Source: Tritrichomonas musculus
Taxonomy: Eukaryota > Parabasalia > Tritrichomonadida > Tritrichomonadidae
Direction: 5' to 3'
Length of the DNA stretch: 64,000 bases
Assembly: GCA_039105265.1 (NCBI GenBank)
Contig: JAPFFF010000009.1
Span: 4,092,001-4,156,000, forward strand
The notes beneath the pieces were generated by a model that saw only the letters and a list, made by a program, of their open reading frames with translations, was not told where the DNA came from and did not search any database. The translations under genes and the position numbers were made by a program. Below are positions 9,204 through 19,455 of the stretch, piece by piece (position 1 is the first letter of the stretch; every line of letters starts with the position of its first letter).

Positions 9204-9933
9204 CAGGGATGGAAATAGAGTACGAGTAAAGAAAGGCTACTCGAAAATTTTTCTTACTCGAGTAAGCCTCGTACTCTATATTACTCGAGTAAACTCGAGT
9301 AAAAAAACCGTTTTTAAATTTATTTTTACTCGTCTTTACTCATGCTATTCAATTATAACTTATTTACTCGAGTTTACTCGTAATCACTGGTTCGACTCCC
9401 ATTTTTTTTTAATAAAAATAGTTTTTAGAATACATTTCAAAAGCTTTTTTATTTATTTACTATACAAATGATAAATACTAAAAAAAATAAGATTTTAATT
9501 ACTTATTGATGGTATTCTTAATTACAATAAATTTAATTCCAAATTGAATTAAAGCAATCTTTTTACAAACTTTACTTTGGTTTATTAAATTTATGAATAA
9601 AATGATTGTATATGACACAAAATTTCATTAAAACATATATATTTACATTTGAACATAAATTATTTTGATTTATTTAAATAACCAAAGGTAGATAAGAAAT
9701 AAAAATATTTTAAATAAGATAAATAAGCTTTTTATTTTATACAAAAATACTTTATTATTAAATAATCAATTTTACTCAGAGTAATTGACAGAAAATACTC
9801 GAAAATGATGAAATGTGAATTAAAAAATTTCACTCTCGAGTAGACGGTTTACTCGAACATTTTCCCGAGTAAATTTCGAGTAGAAACCGTTTATTTACCC
9901 GAGTTTACTCGAGTTACTCTTTTACCATCCCTG
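9204..9933. mobile_element. hAT-type MITE nested in the central part of the 8348-10411 element
   Basis: A 730-bp insertion with inverted tips CAGGGATGG (9204) and CCATCCCTG (ending 9933), flanked by 8-bp near-duplicates tttgcaat (9196-9203) and attgcaat (9934-9941), which differ at one position. CAGGG tips with 8-bp duplications are the hallmark of hAT transposons. The subterminal regions are full of ACTCGAGTA-type motifs in both orientations, likely transposase-binding or foldback repeats. The centre is AT-rich with no ORF. Confidence 0.85.
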
Positions 9934-10415
9934 ATTGCAATTTTTTTTCATTCAAATTTTATAAAATTTTTTATAAAATTTTTTATTTTTTATTAAATAA
10001 TAATGATATTTAAAGCAATTTTTCTGATCAGGTGATCGATTAAAATAAAATATTTAGTTTTATAGTTGAGAAACTGGTATTTTTTAAAAAAGCCCAAATT
10101 TGATTTCTATTCATGGTTCGATGTTTTTCTAATAAAGTAAAAAATACTTCTAAAAAAGAAGGACCTTTTTCTAAAAATGAATTCGTCATTTTCTAAAAAA
10201 GAAAGAAATATTTCTAAAAAAGAACGACCTTTTTCCGAAGAAGAAAAAAATACTTCTAAAAAAGAACGACCTTTTTCTAAAGAAGAAGAAAATATTTCTG
10301 AAGATTACTTTACTTTTTTCTGAAAAAGAATTATTTTTTTCCATTCATACTCTACTTTTTTCGCTCAATACCCGACTTTTTTCAATTGACCACCCGACCA
10401 TTTCCCCTACCTATA

Positions 10416-11669
10416 TCATAAATTATTTTTGAAAAAAAAATTTTTTTGCTTTTGATAAATATCTTTTTATTTTTGAGTTTAATCAGAAACATAAATTTTG
10501 ATTTTTATACTTTACTATAAAAAATATATGAAATATCTTATAAAATCTAAAAATATATAAAATTAATATATTGAATGTGTTATTGAATTCAATAGAATTG
10601 ATTCTATTGAATAGTAAAAGTTATGTTATTTATTCATATCGCCAAAATAAAAATGATGCGGAAGCTTTGAATGAATATATAAAAGTAGTTGATATAATAT
10701 TAATATGTATTTAACAAAAAATTGGTTAAAAATCTGGTAACTAATGAATTATTTTATTTATATAAATAAAATAGCTTAAATAAAAGAAAAAAAAGCTGGC
10801 AAATACCCTACAGAACTCTATTTATTTAATAGCAGGTGATTGATAAATAATTATAAAAAGATTTATAAAGAATTATTATAAGATCGGTAATTAATCAATA
10901 AAATACAAGTAATTTGTTGCTAAAACATCAGTAGTCAAATAATAAAACATTGGAAGTTGTTATATACAATTCTAGTAATTACTTTGAAATGAATCTGTAA
11001 ATTCAGTGGTGGAGACTGAAAATAAATCAATTAATCATCAACAATTAAATCAATTATGATCTATAATTAATAAATAGCATGATTATATATTTTAAAAGAA
11101 GTAATATAGCGATAAATAGCTTGAAATATCATTTTCATTAAATTTTACACAGAAGCTTTTTAGAGCTGAATGTGAGGTAATCATCTTATATATAAATTAT
11201 TGATTACTTCAGATTCAGTCTAAAAAAGTTAATTACCTATTTTAAAAGGATAGATGTTCCTGAAAAATAGATACTCTCAATAAATTGTTAATTTTTTCTG
11301 TTAACTAATATTCTTGAATGGTTATAATTGTATCTTGTCAACTTGGAGGACAACTGTATGGATTATCACAAATAAAATTTTAAAAAACGTTATTTATAAA
11401 AAATTGAAAAGAAAAATAGCCAACAATTTAAAATGTGAGTAAATGAAAATGCTAACAAAAAGTGTGAGAAAAATAGTCAAATTGGCTTTTGAGTTTAAGG
11501 GAGGTTTATCACTTTTTTCTGTGAAAATATCTCAAAGAAAAACGAATAACAGTAAAATAAATAGTAAAATTTGAAACTATAAATTAAATTTAAAAACAAA
11601 GCACATCAAGTTATTGTATAGTAATTTTTTCGTTATAATTCAGCATGTTTAAATGATTGGCTTCATTCA
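10416..11669. other. AT-rich gene-free region
   Basis: About 1.25 kb with no coding-like ORF on either strand. It may hold old transposon remains, but I could not match ends. A short segment near 11497 (aagggaggt) resembles the start of dispersed stretches near 8994 and 12051. Confidence 0.4.
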
Positions 11670-11677
11670 GTAAATGC

Positions 11678-11991
11678 GGTACTGATTACCCAAAAGAGAC
11701 TTTTTGTAAGGTATTCAAAAATTGAAAGAAAAAATTTTTTCTCTCAATTATTTTTATTTTTGAGAGAATTAAAAAATAAAATTATTTTTAATCTTTTTAT
11801 ATTTTTACATAATTTTTACCGAGGCTACATACCGCCTAGCGGGCGTCGAACGAAACCGAGACCCCGCAGCAGGCGGTAAGAATCGGTAAAAATTATGTAC
11901 CATAAAAAGATAAAAAAATTGAAAGGTAAAATTATTCTCATTCAATTAATTGAATGTCCTTACAAAAAGTCTCTTTTGGGTAATCAGTACC
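11678..11991. mobile_element. 314-bp MITE with 34-bp perfect TIRs, 8-bp TSD and a GC-rich core
   Basis: The left end GGTACTGATTACCCAAAAGA (11678) is repeated inverted at the right end (to 11991), with identity over about 34 bases. Perfect 8-bp duplications GTAAATGC lie at 11670-11677 and 11992-11999. The centre (about 11819-11895) is an island of very GC-rich sequence, itself inside an inverted repeat built from cataatttttaccg and cggtaaaaattatg. An 8-bp duplication is compatible with hAT, P or Merlin-type transposases. There is no ORF. Confidence 0.9.
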
Positions 11992-12280
11992 GTAAATGCT
12001 AATTATACTTTTTATTGCAATAATTTAGAAGATGTTTCAATCATTAAGGAGGTAGTTTTCCAATTCAATGCTATAATTCAATGAGTTCTCACAAAAATAA
12101 GGAAAAGATTGAGAAAAATTATTAAAATAGCAGGTTTATAATGATATATTGTTAAAATTATTAAGAAGCGAATCATTTTTCTATCTCCTTTATAAAATAA
12201 AATCAAAATGATAATAATATGAAAATATTTAGATTTTTTTTTCAAACATTTACTGGGGATTTAAGGCATAAAAAGTCATA

Positions 12281-14926
12281 TAGTGTATAGACAAAAAAAA
12301 TTAATGGACAAAAACGACTTTCACTTCACCTCCACATAAAAAGTTGATTTATTTTCTTGAATATTGAAGTGTTTTAAATTATAATATAATAATATTATTT
12401 TATATGTATTATACATTTTATTTTAATGATTATTACTTTAATTACTTGATTAGATCTGTTGTTAATTTCATAATAAGAAAAACCTATTTTTTACTATTAT
12501 CTCCATAAGTAATTGATTAAAATGGAATTAAAAGTTGAATTATTAATTGACACATGATTCTCATAATTATTGTCAGATAAAATAATTAAAAATCAAAATA
12601 TTAATTGAAAAAAGGTGTTTAATTATTTTCGGTTAAATCAATTTTTTTAATGGATAAAAAATTTTATTATCTTCATAGATATTTGTTGATTTACAAATAA
12701 TTCATTACATTATTGATATTAATCTAAAAACATAGAAATTATGAAACTAACTTTAAACGGGATCGATTTTTTTAAAAGTCATTATTATTTGCGATTATCA
12801 AAAAAACTCTGATTCTTATCTTTTTTTGGGATAAAAATATGCAAAACATATTTATTATTTAATAAATTGTTTTTTAAATGGATTTTAAGATTTCAAAGTT
12901 GGGGTATTGTTAAAAGGGCAGCGACCAATGTCCCTACTTTAACGGTCATCGTTAACGGTCATAATGGTAGGGACAAATGGAGCAGCGACAAATGTCCCTA
13001 CTTTAACGGTCATTTTTAACGGTTATAGTATATATTTACCTGTAAAAACAACGAGAGATGTGAATTTTATGATAAATTACGCATAAAATGTTTTAACAAT
13101 GCTTGATTACAAAAATGTTTATAAGACGAATTCAAAAAAACTGAAAATTCAGATAAAAATTAGAATATGATTTATCCAAAAAAAAAAACTTAATAAATTA
13201 GTCGAAATGTTAACGTTAACATTATACAAAAGATGTTTATTTAAATTAAAACAAAATATTCTTCTATATTAGGAAATAATATTATTAGTAATTTCTTTAT
13301 CTGCATTTATAAAAATATTTTTAAGTTAAATAGCATGTGAAGTTCTTATAAATAGTTTTGTTTGATGTTTTCATGGGCAAAAAAGTTGAATGCATCTATT
13401 TCAAATTTTCTTGAAAAAAGTATGAATATACTTTTTTCCATCATTGCTAAAACAAAGTAATTTCTTTTTATCAAATGATTTTTTAATTATATAATTACAT
13501 ATTTATCAAATATATGTAAGGAAATGCATTAAAATTTGAAAATTACTTCGATCTTTACTAAAAAGTAATTGAATATTAAAATATATTCAGTTTGAATTTT
13601 ATTAGAAGAAACTATTATATTATGCAAAGAACTAATTCTACTTTTGTCTTTTTAAGTTTTTGATCATATTTTTTAGGTTTATCAAATATTTTTGCCTTTG
13701 AAAATTACGATTTTTTAGCACAATTATAATTTTTTATTGTAAAAAGCACTAAAAATAAAGATTTATTCATTTTAATACTATTTTAACTAAAATATATTAA
13801 ATAAATTATTCACATTTTCTTATGCAATGAGTAAGGATATTTGTAACCTCATTTATAAAAATAAAAAGAGATTTTCTATATGTTTGACCGTTATAAATAA
13901 CCGTTAAAGTAGGGACAAATGGAGCAGCGACAAATGTCCCTACTTCACCTCACAAATTTAATAGCCGTTAAAAATGACCGTTAAAGTAGGGACATTTGTA
14001 ATTTCCCTTGTTAAAATAATATCGAAAAATTATAAAACAGAAATTTCATTTTATTTTGGGAAATATTTAGGCAATCATAAATATTTTGCTATAGGTAAAA
14101 CACTTAATTCATACTTTTAAAAAATATTAGATTGAATCATTGATAACATTTCTTTAAATTGAATTATTCATCTTTTTTTAATAAAATGAAAATTGCCATC
14201 AAAGTATGATATGATTATTAAAGAATAGTTTATATTCATCTAATATAAAATCAAATAAAAATAATAGATTTCCAATTTCTTTAACCAATTTATGTAAAAG
14301 AACCATTTTACAAAAATTCTTAAAAATGTTGAATTTAATTAGATTTTTTCCTCTTTCAAAAAGCTATTTGTGATATCCTTATCATTTATAATGTTTTATA
14401 TACTGAGAACAATATAAATATGCATTAGATTTGCAAAAATAAAGAGGTCTCTTTTTGATATTATTTATCTTAAATAATGAAGATTTTCCCATTTTTTTTA
14501 TATAAATAAAATTAGGTTTAAAAATATATATCAAAAATTCTATTAGTTTGATCAAAACTCCATTATTTAGGATTTTGTTGAAAAAAAATTCTAAAAATGA
14601 TATAAAAAGGTTATATGAAAACTTTTTAATAAAAAATAAAAAAATTAAAAATTGTTATATCCTAAAATTATTTCTTATATTACTTTAAAAAAATATTTAA
14701 TATAATATTTATTATTTATAAAGTGGGTAAAATCTGTTTTAAGAACTCATTTATAGAAATGTTTAAAAAATATATGATAATTATAAACTCAAAGAAAATG
14801 CTTGAAAATAGAATATTTTTATTATTAGATGATGAAGTATATTTGTACAAATTTTCAAGGCAAAAATATAATTCTAAAGCCAATTAAGTTGTTTTTGTCC
14901 ATTAATTTTTTTTTGTCTATACACTA
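12281..14926. mobile_element. TA-flanked inverted-repeat element (mariner-type candidate), interrupted
   Basis: About 40 bp of terminal inverted repeat begin TAGTGTATAGACAAAAAAAA at 12281 and recur inverted ending at 14926, with TA on both sides (12279-12280 and 14927-14928). TA duplication is typical of Tc1/mariner elements, which are known in trichomonads, but the element has no ORF even after subtracting the nested insertion at 12916-14007 (about 1.55 kb remain). It is therefore non-autonomous or fully decayed. In DNA this AT-rich a TA flank alone is weak evidence, so the superfamily is tentative. Confidence 0.7.
12916..14007. mobile_element. Mutator-type non-autonomous element with 9-bp TSD
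   Basis: A 1092-bp insertion whose ends share GGG tips and AATGTCCCTACTTTAACGGT in inverted orientation, bounded by perfect 9-bp duplications TTGTTAAAA (12907-12915 and 14008-14016). Nine-base duplications point to Mutator-like transposases, a group known in T. vaginalis. Each end also carries an internal copy of GTAGGGACAAATGGAGCAGC. The centre is AT-rich without ORFs. It lies inside the TA-flanked element, so it inserted later. Confidence 0.88.
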
Positions 14927-14928
14927 TA

Positions 14929-16205
14929 ATAATATGACATTAAAATGAATAGAACATCAGAACGACTTTATTAATCAAAGAATAAATGGTTTTTATTAAA
15001 TATATACCTGCTTGCTCACTTTCCCTATTGACCAAAATTACATAATTTGAAAAAAAATTTTAATGATCATCAATATTCTGAAAAAATTTTGTTATATTTT
15101 TTTCTTAAAAAGAGTTTAATTTTAGGATATTTGTAAGTTTACTATAATATTACTTATTGCATACCTTAAAATTCAATTTTAATAAGTTGATAAAAAAAGT
15201 GGTTTTAGCCAAATTCATAACTTTCAAAAGAATATATTTATGCGAATTCAAAAATGTAGCATTTGAACTATTAATATATCAAAATTAATCATTTGTTAAA
15301 TATTTCCTATTGAGTATTTTTTAAATTCATTTACTTTTTTATTCAAAAGTTTATACTTCAATAGGTCCGATATCATAAAAATTGAATGACTGCAAATTGT
15401 CTTCTGAGATAATTGTTGAAATTATTGGTAAAATAGTATTATATGTTTAAATATTAATGCAATTTAATTGATAAAGTTTTGTGTTAATAAATATTAAATG
15501 AGGTTATATTTGGTCCTACCACGTCCTTAATGAATTTTAAATTATTCTATCAGCTTTTTTCAAAGGACTTTTAGGTTTAAAGATCAATTTTACGTAGTGA
15601 AGATTATATTGCAAAAAAAAAAACGCATAAAAAAAGAAAGATGATGAAATTATACTTAAATAGCAAGATAAAATGCATATTGTACTAATAGTAAAACGAA
15701 TGAGATATTTAAAAATAATTTTATGTAATTTGGTGTTGAATAAGTAGATATAAATTTTGTTTTTTTTTAATAATTTAAATAAAATCATTTCGATTTGCGC
15801 ATGGATTGAGAAGTAAACTTCAATACATCAAATTATTTTTGGTGGAAATTTTGAGACAAATTGGTAAATGATATAAAGGCACAATCCAAAAACTTAGGTT
15901 TTGTCGGAGCTCGATTTTTGATTTAAATCAAATTTAAACTTAGGGGTTGTAAAATTTAAATGTTTCATTTAAACTTGGATCGTAATATTCGATCTTTAAA
16001 TAGCGAGGTTAGAGAAAATAAATAGCAGTTTGATAAAGAAATTTTTATACTCGAAAACGAAAAAATATACGCATAATTCTCACAAATCCCCACAATTTTT
16101 GAATATGTGATAATTTCTTTTGAGAGAAATGTAAATTCATTCAAATTCAGTATTACAGGACTAAATAAATTATCAAAAAGTTTAAAACTATCTATCTTTA
16201 GGGAA
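14929..16205. other. AT-rich spacer upstream of the BTB-like gene
   Basis: No supported gene. One 83-codon frame on the minus strand (15537-15788) is a low-complexity Ile/Phe/Leu string and is not credible. The last 150 bases are slightly less AT-rich and presumably hold the promoter of the gene starting at 16206; I see no decisive initiator motif. Confidence 0.45.
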
Positions 16206-18155
16206 ATGAGTGATAATATAGATACAAGTGAATTTCAGCTTCAAGATGAATTTACCGAAAATGATGATCAATCAACTTTGATTGATATACAATTATCATC
16301 TGGAGTGATACGACTTCAAACTTTTCAATTTCTAAAATATTCAGTGGCTTTTCAAAAAGAATGTTTTTCAAACGATAAATCCAATAATTTAATTGAAAAG
16401 CTACAGCATGTTCGGGAAAATTCCGGAATAAGTGAAAAAAGTCTAATCACTTTCATTAAATTGCTTAGAGATGAAAAAATTAATATTACAAACGATCAAT
16501 TTTGCGATCTTTGTTACCTTTCTGATACTTTTAAAGTGAAATCTTTGCAAAGTTGTCTTCGGAAATACTTGTATCAAAATTCCAGAAATATTGATTTAAT
16601 TATTAATTTAATGATTAACCAACCAACGACTGAAAGCAATGATACTTATTCAAAAGATGATTTTTTAAAAGATAAACTTGTAATATTGAGTGAAAATGTT
16701 GAAGAATGCCTTTTAAATCCAAATTTTATAAAATTAGAAATTTCAACTATTTATAACATAATTGAGAATTGTAAAAAGCCGATACAAATGGACTTATTAT
16801 ATGAATTCATCTCAAAGTCGATTGAAGAAAGATTTATTTTATTTTATTTTCTAGATCTTGAAAAATTATCTGATTCGAAATTCAATGAATTATATGAGAA
16901 TTATGAAAAAGTGGCAAATCAATCAAACAAAAGTTTTTATAATTATTTGCCAAAAAATTTGGAATATATAAAAAAGCTTAAAGAAGCACATGAATTAGAA
17001 TGCAGTTTCAATAAGCAAGAGCAATTAAATAATTCTCTCATTGAACTTAAAAGGAAAATAAATGAAATTAAAATCAAAAAAGATGAAATTGAAGAACAAG
17101 TGAAATCTGTTATTTTTGATACTAAAAATTCAATAAGATCAATTATAGAATCAAATCTTTTAAATATTTATGATGCTTTCATTAAATCGAAAGAGTTTAA
17201 TCAACTTTTGAATTTTGTTCTACAAAATCAATCAAAAATCAATTCATTAATCAATAGTATTGTTCAGATAAGTGAAACTGAAGAGAAGAAAATAAGTGAA
17301 AAATATTTACAACAGAGAAGCCAGGAAAGAATTAATAATTTGACAAGAATGACAAGAGACTTAACAAAAAATATTGATAATTATAATGATTTTATAAACA
17401 AATCAAGAGAATTATTTCAATTTAGTGAATTTTCTAATAATTGTTCGATTTTAATCAAACTCAAAGCAAGATTACCTGATTCATTAATTGAAGATAAAAA
17501 TAAGAATCCAGTTTGTTTTTATAAATTAAATTTCCCTAATTTGGCTCAGCAACATTTTTTAAAATTTGTAATTCCAAATGATAAAGGTTCATTATTGATG
17601 TTAAAATTTCCTCAAAGTAAGGGACATTTATTTTTGAATAAATTAAAATTTAATGAAGAATCAATACAAAATGCTGTTTTAAAAAAAAAAGACGATACAA
17701 TATTTCAATCTAACTTAAACTTTGAATACCATGAGCTTTATCCAATAAAAGAAAATCAAGATATTACTTCATTTTGTATTGAGAATATGGGACAACCACA
17801 TCATAATGTACCAGATTTGATTTTTCAAGATAAAAATTGGATGACTAAAACAGAATTCATCAAAAAACTTAATAATATAAGCTTTTCGATTTTTGATTAT
17901 ATTATTGAAATGCAGTTTGTATTCAATAGTAAAACAGCAAATGCTGAAACTTTGAAAAAATCAAGGCAATTATATAAGATGGTTCATGATTTCACTGATA
18001 AATATACTAATGTTAAGTTTTCTGATGGTAATTCGTGCCCTTCATTAAAGCAACCATTAGATGATTTACATGACATTTTACAGCAGTTTCAAAGCTTACT
18101 ATTGAATGTAAGCAATGCGATGGAGGTATTTGTCAATCGCATAAATCATTCATAA
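16206..18155 (+). CDS. BTB-like domain protein with central coiled coil
   Basis: A 649-residue protein. The frame is open 33 codons further upstream but the first ATG is at 16206 (MSDNIDTSEFQL). Residues about 22-120 resemble a divergent BTB/POZ fold: a beta strand pair (LIDIQLSSGVIRLQTFQFLKYS), helices, then FKVKSLQSCLRKYL, which matches the end of BTB domains in trichomonad proteins. Residues about 150-250 look like a BACK-type helical region. A long coiled coil with many Lys/Glu/Gln heptads spans about 255-400. The C-terminal 200 residues contain a beta-rich segment (FLKFVIPNDKGSLLMLKF) of unknown fold. BTB domains mediate oligomerisation or Cul3 binding, but no substrate can be named. A large lineage-specific family is suspected. 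Confidence 0.7.
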   Translation: MSDNIDTSEFQLQDEFTENDDQSTLIDIQLSSGVIRLQTFQFLKYSVAFQKECFSNDKSNNLIEKLQHVRENSGISEKSLITFIKLLRDEKINITNDQFCDLCYLSDTFKVKSLQSCLRKYLYQNSRNIDLIINLMINQPTTESNDTYSKDDFLKDKLVILSENVEECLLNPNFIKLEISTIYNIIENCKKPIQMDLLYEFISKSIEERFILFYFLDLEKLSDSKFNELYENYEKVANQSNKSFYNYLPKNLEYIKKLKEAHELECSFNKQEQLNNSLIELKRKINEIKIKKDEIEEQVKSVIFDTKNSIRSIIESNLLNIYDAFIKSKEFNQLLNFVLQNQSKINSLINSIVQISETEEKKISEKYLQQRSQERINNLTRMTRDLTKNIDNYNDFINKSRELFQFSEFSNNCSILIKLKARLPDSLIEDKNKNPVCFYKLNFPNLAQQHFLKFVIPNDKGSLLMLKFPQSKGHLFLNKLKFNEESIQNAVLKKKDDTIFQSNLNFEYHELYPIKENQDITSFCIENMGQPHHNVPDLIFQDKNWMTKTEFIKKLNNISFSIFDYIIEMQFVFNSKTANAETLKKSRQLYKMVHDFTDKYTNVKFSDGNSCPSLKQPLDDLHDILQQFQSLLLNVSNAMEVFVNRINHS

Positions 18156-18217
18156 ATTAAATTTATTAAAAAGAAATTATATCTACTTCTTTGTTATAAT
18201 TATTTTTAATAATAATA

Positions 18218-19004
18218 CAGCCGTTTAGGAAATAGAATTTTTTTTTAGGAAATAGATTAGCAACGATCATTTTACATTCAATTTTCAATATAGCAAAATA
18301 CGATTTTTTTAGAGAAAAAAGGAGTATGTACCTTATTTTATTACTACAAATAGTTATATATATAATAATAAATATAAAAATGATGATTAATTTATTAAAG
18401 AATATTCTAAGATACATAAAATATTAGATTTTCATAAAATTTTATTTTTTTAATTAAAAAGCTGATGTAAGCTTAATTAAACACCATAAAATATTCATTT
18501 TTTTAAGTTTTACTAGTATTTATTGAAAAAATAATAATTAGTTAAAATTAATAGAAAAAATGGAACGACAAGGAAAACAAGCATAATAATAATTTATAAA
18601 ATGTTCAAATATGAAAGCGTAATATATCTGTTTTTTAAAATAGGTAATATTAGTATTAAATTAAAAAAAAAAATCTAGAAATGTTCTCATTCACTTGGAA
18701 AAATTATCAGATATAATGATTAAAAAGTTTTATGGTCACATCAACATGAAAATATGATCAATCTTCAAAGATGAAATATTGTTGAAATATATATGAAGTT
18801 TTCTAAAAAATTGATGTAAAAGCTTCATTCTTCTTTCACAATCTGAAATATCGGTATACATTCATTTGAAACAAGATTTTTTTGAAATTATTCTTCTTAT
18901 GCATAGAAATATCATATCTGAACTTTAAAAAAAAATGCAGAATTGAATACAAAATGATCGTTGTTAATTATTTTCTTAAAAAAAAAATATTTCCTATACG
19001 GCTG
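18218..19004. mobile_element. Degenerate hAT-type element, 787 bp, TAATAATA duplications
   Basis: Imperfect inverted repeats of about 75-80 bases start CAGCCGTTTAGGAAATA at 18218 and CAGCCGTATAGGAAATA read inward from 19004, and continue through AACGATCATTTT in both. The flanks are identical 8-bp TAATAATA (18210-18217 and 19005-19012). CAG tips with an 8-bp duplication suggest hAT, though the duplication is simple sequence. There is no convincing ORF inside; an 83-codon minus-strand frame is low-complexity. Confidence 0.72.
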
Positions 19005-19224
19005 TAATAATAAATTAATAGTTTGTTGAATTTACACTTTTTGATGAACTTTTTTTTTTTTTCCTCAAAAAGTGTTTAACTCATATGGATTAATATTTTT
19101 GATCATTAAGTAGATTTAAAGCAAGAAATGTCTTCCATTTGATGTAATTTTTTAAGTAAAAAGTTGAGTCCTTTCCATAAACTTATAGGATCGTTTATCA
19201 CTTCCATTTGATGGAAAAGAGGGG

Positions 19225-19233
19225 AAAAAAAAA
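19225..19233 (-). terminator. RNA polymerase III terminator of tRNA-Gly
   Basis: Nine consecutive A on the plus strand, so T9 on the tRNA strand, begin directly after the 3' end of the tRNA. This is the standard oligo-T stop for Pol III. Confidence 0.85.
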
Positions 19234-19304
19234 TGCATCGCCCGGGAATCGGACCCGGACCCCCACCTTGGCAAGGTGAAATTCTACCATTAGACCAGCG
19301 ATGC
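19234..19304 (-). tRNA. tRNA-Gly (anticodon GCC)
   Basis: A 71-nt cloverleaf on the minus strand. The acceptor stem GCATCGC/GCGATGC is perfect, with discriminator A. The anticodon arm is TCACC-TTGCCAA-GGTGG with T33 before GCC, and the T arm is CCGGG-TCCGATT-CCCGG. The body matches eukaryotic glycine tRNAs (TGGTCTAATGGTAGAAT D region). No intron; CCA not encoded. Oddity: position 55, nearly always U (modified to pseudouridine), is C here, giving TCCGATT in the T loop and altering the internal B box. The D stem also has a C12/A23 mismatch. It may still function, or be a slightly decayed copy. Confidence 0.93.
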
Positions 19305-19455
19305 TACATTTCAAAAGAAATTATTATAATTATTAAAAAAATTAATATATTTAATTCTATGAAATCTAAGAAGATCAATCTAACATAAAGATTTAGAAAC
19401 AAACAAATAAAAAGAATTATTAATAAGCCGTTTATTACATGCAGGGCTCAATTAT

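Larger units (their letters stand above)
8348..10411. mobile_element. Non-autonomous element with 419-bp terminal inverted repeats, carrying two nested insertions
   Basis: The left terminus GGTAGGGAAAATGGTCGGGT at 8348 is inverted at 10411 (GGTAGGGGAAATGGTCGGGT on the minus strand). After removing the insertion at 8750-8976 plus one TTAA, the left repeat spans 8348-8997 and the right repeat 9993-10411; both are exactly 419 bases with only scattered substitutions. TATA flanks each tip (8344-8347 and 10412-10415), which is either the target duplication or part of the repeat. The repeats contain three direct copies around AAAAAGGTCNTTCTTTTTTA separated by about 45 bases. Removing both insertions leaves about 1095 bases (419-257-419) with no ORF, so it depends on a transposase elsewhere. 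The superfamily is not determined; it is foldback-like in structure. Confidence 0.88.

Noticed and set aside
8344-10415. TATA at both tips as proof of a specific transposon superfamily
   Set aside because: TATA is palindromic and common in this AT-rich DNA, so it cannot be separated from the TIR and gives no reliable TSD length.
15537-15788. 83-codon minus-strand frame
   Set aside because: Low-complexity Ile/Phe/Tyr/Lys string in AT-rich spacer, without domain features.
18166-18417. 83-codon minus-strand frame next to the BTB-like gene
   Set aside because: Low-complexity and overlapping the TIR of the 18218-19004 element.
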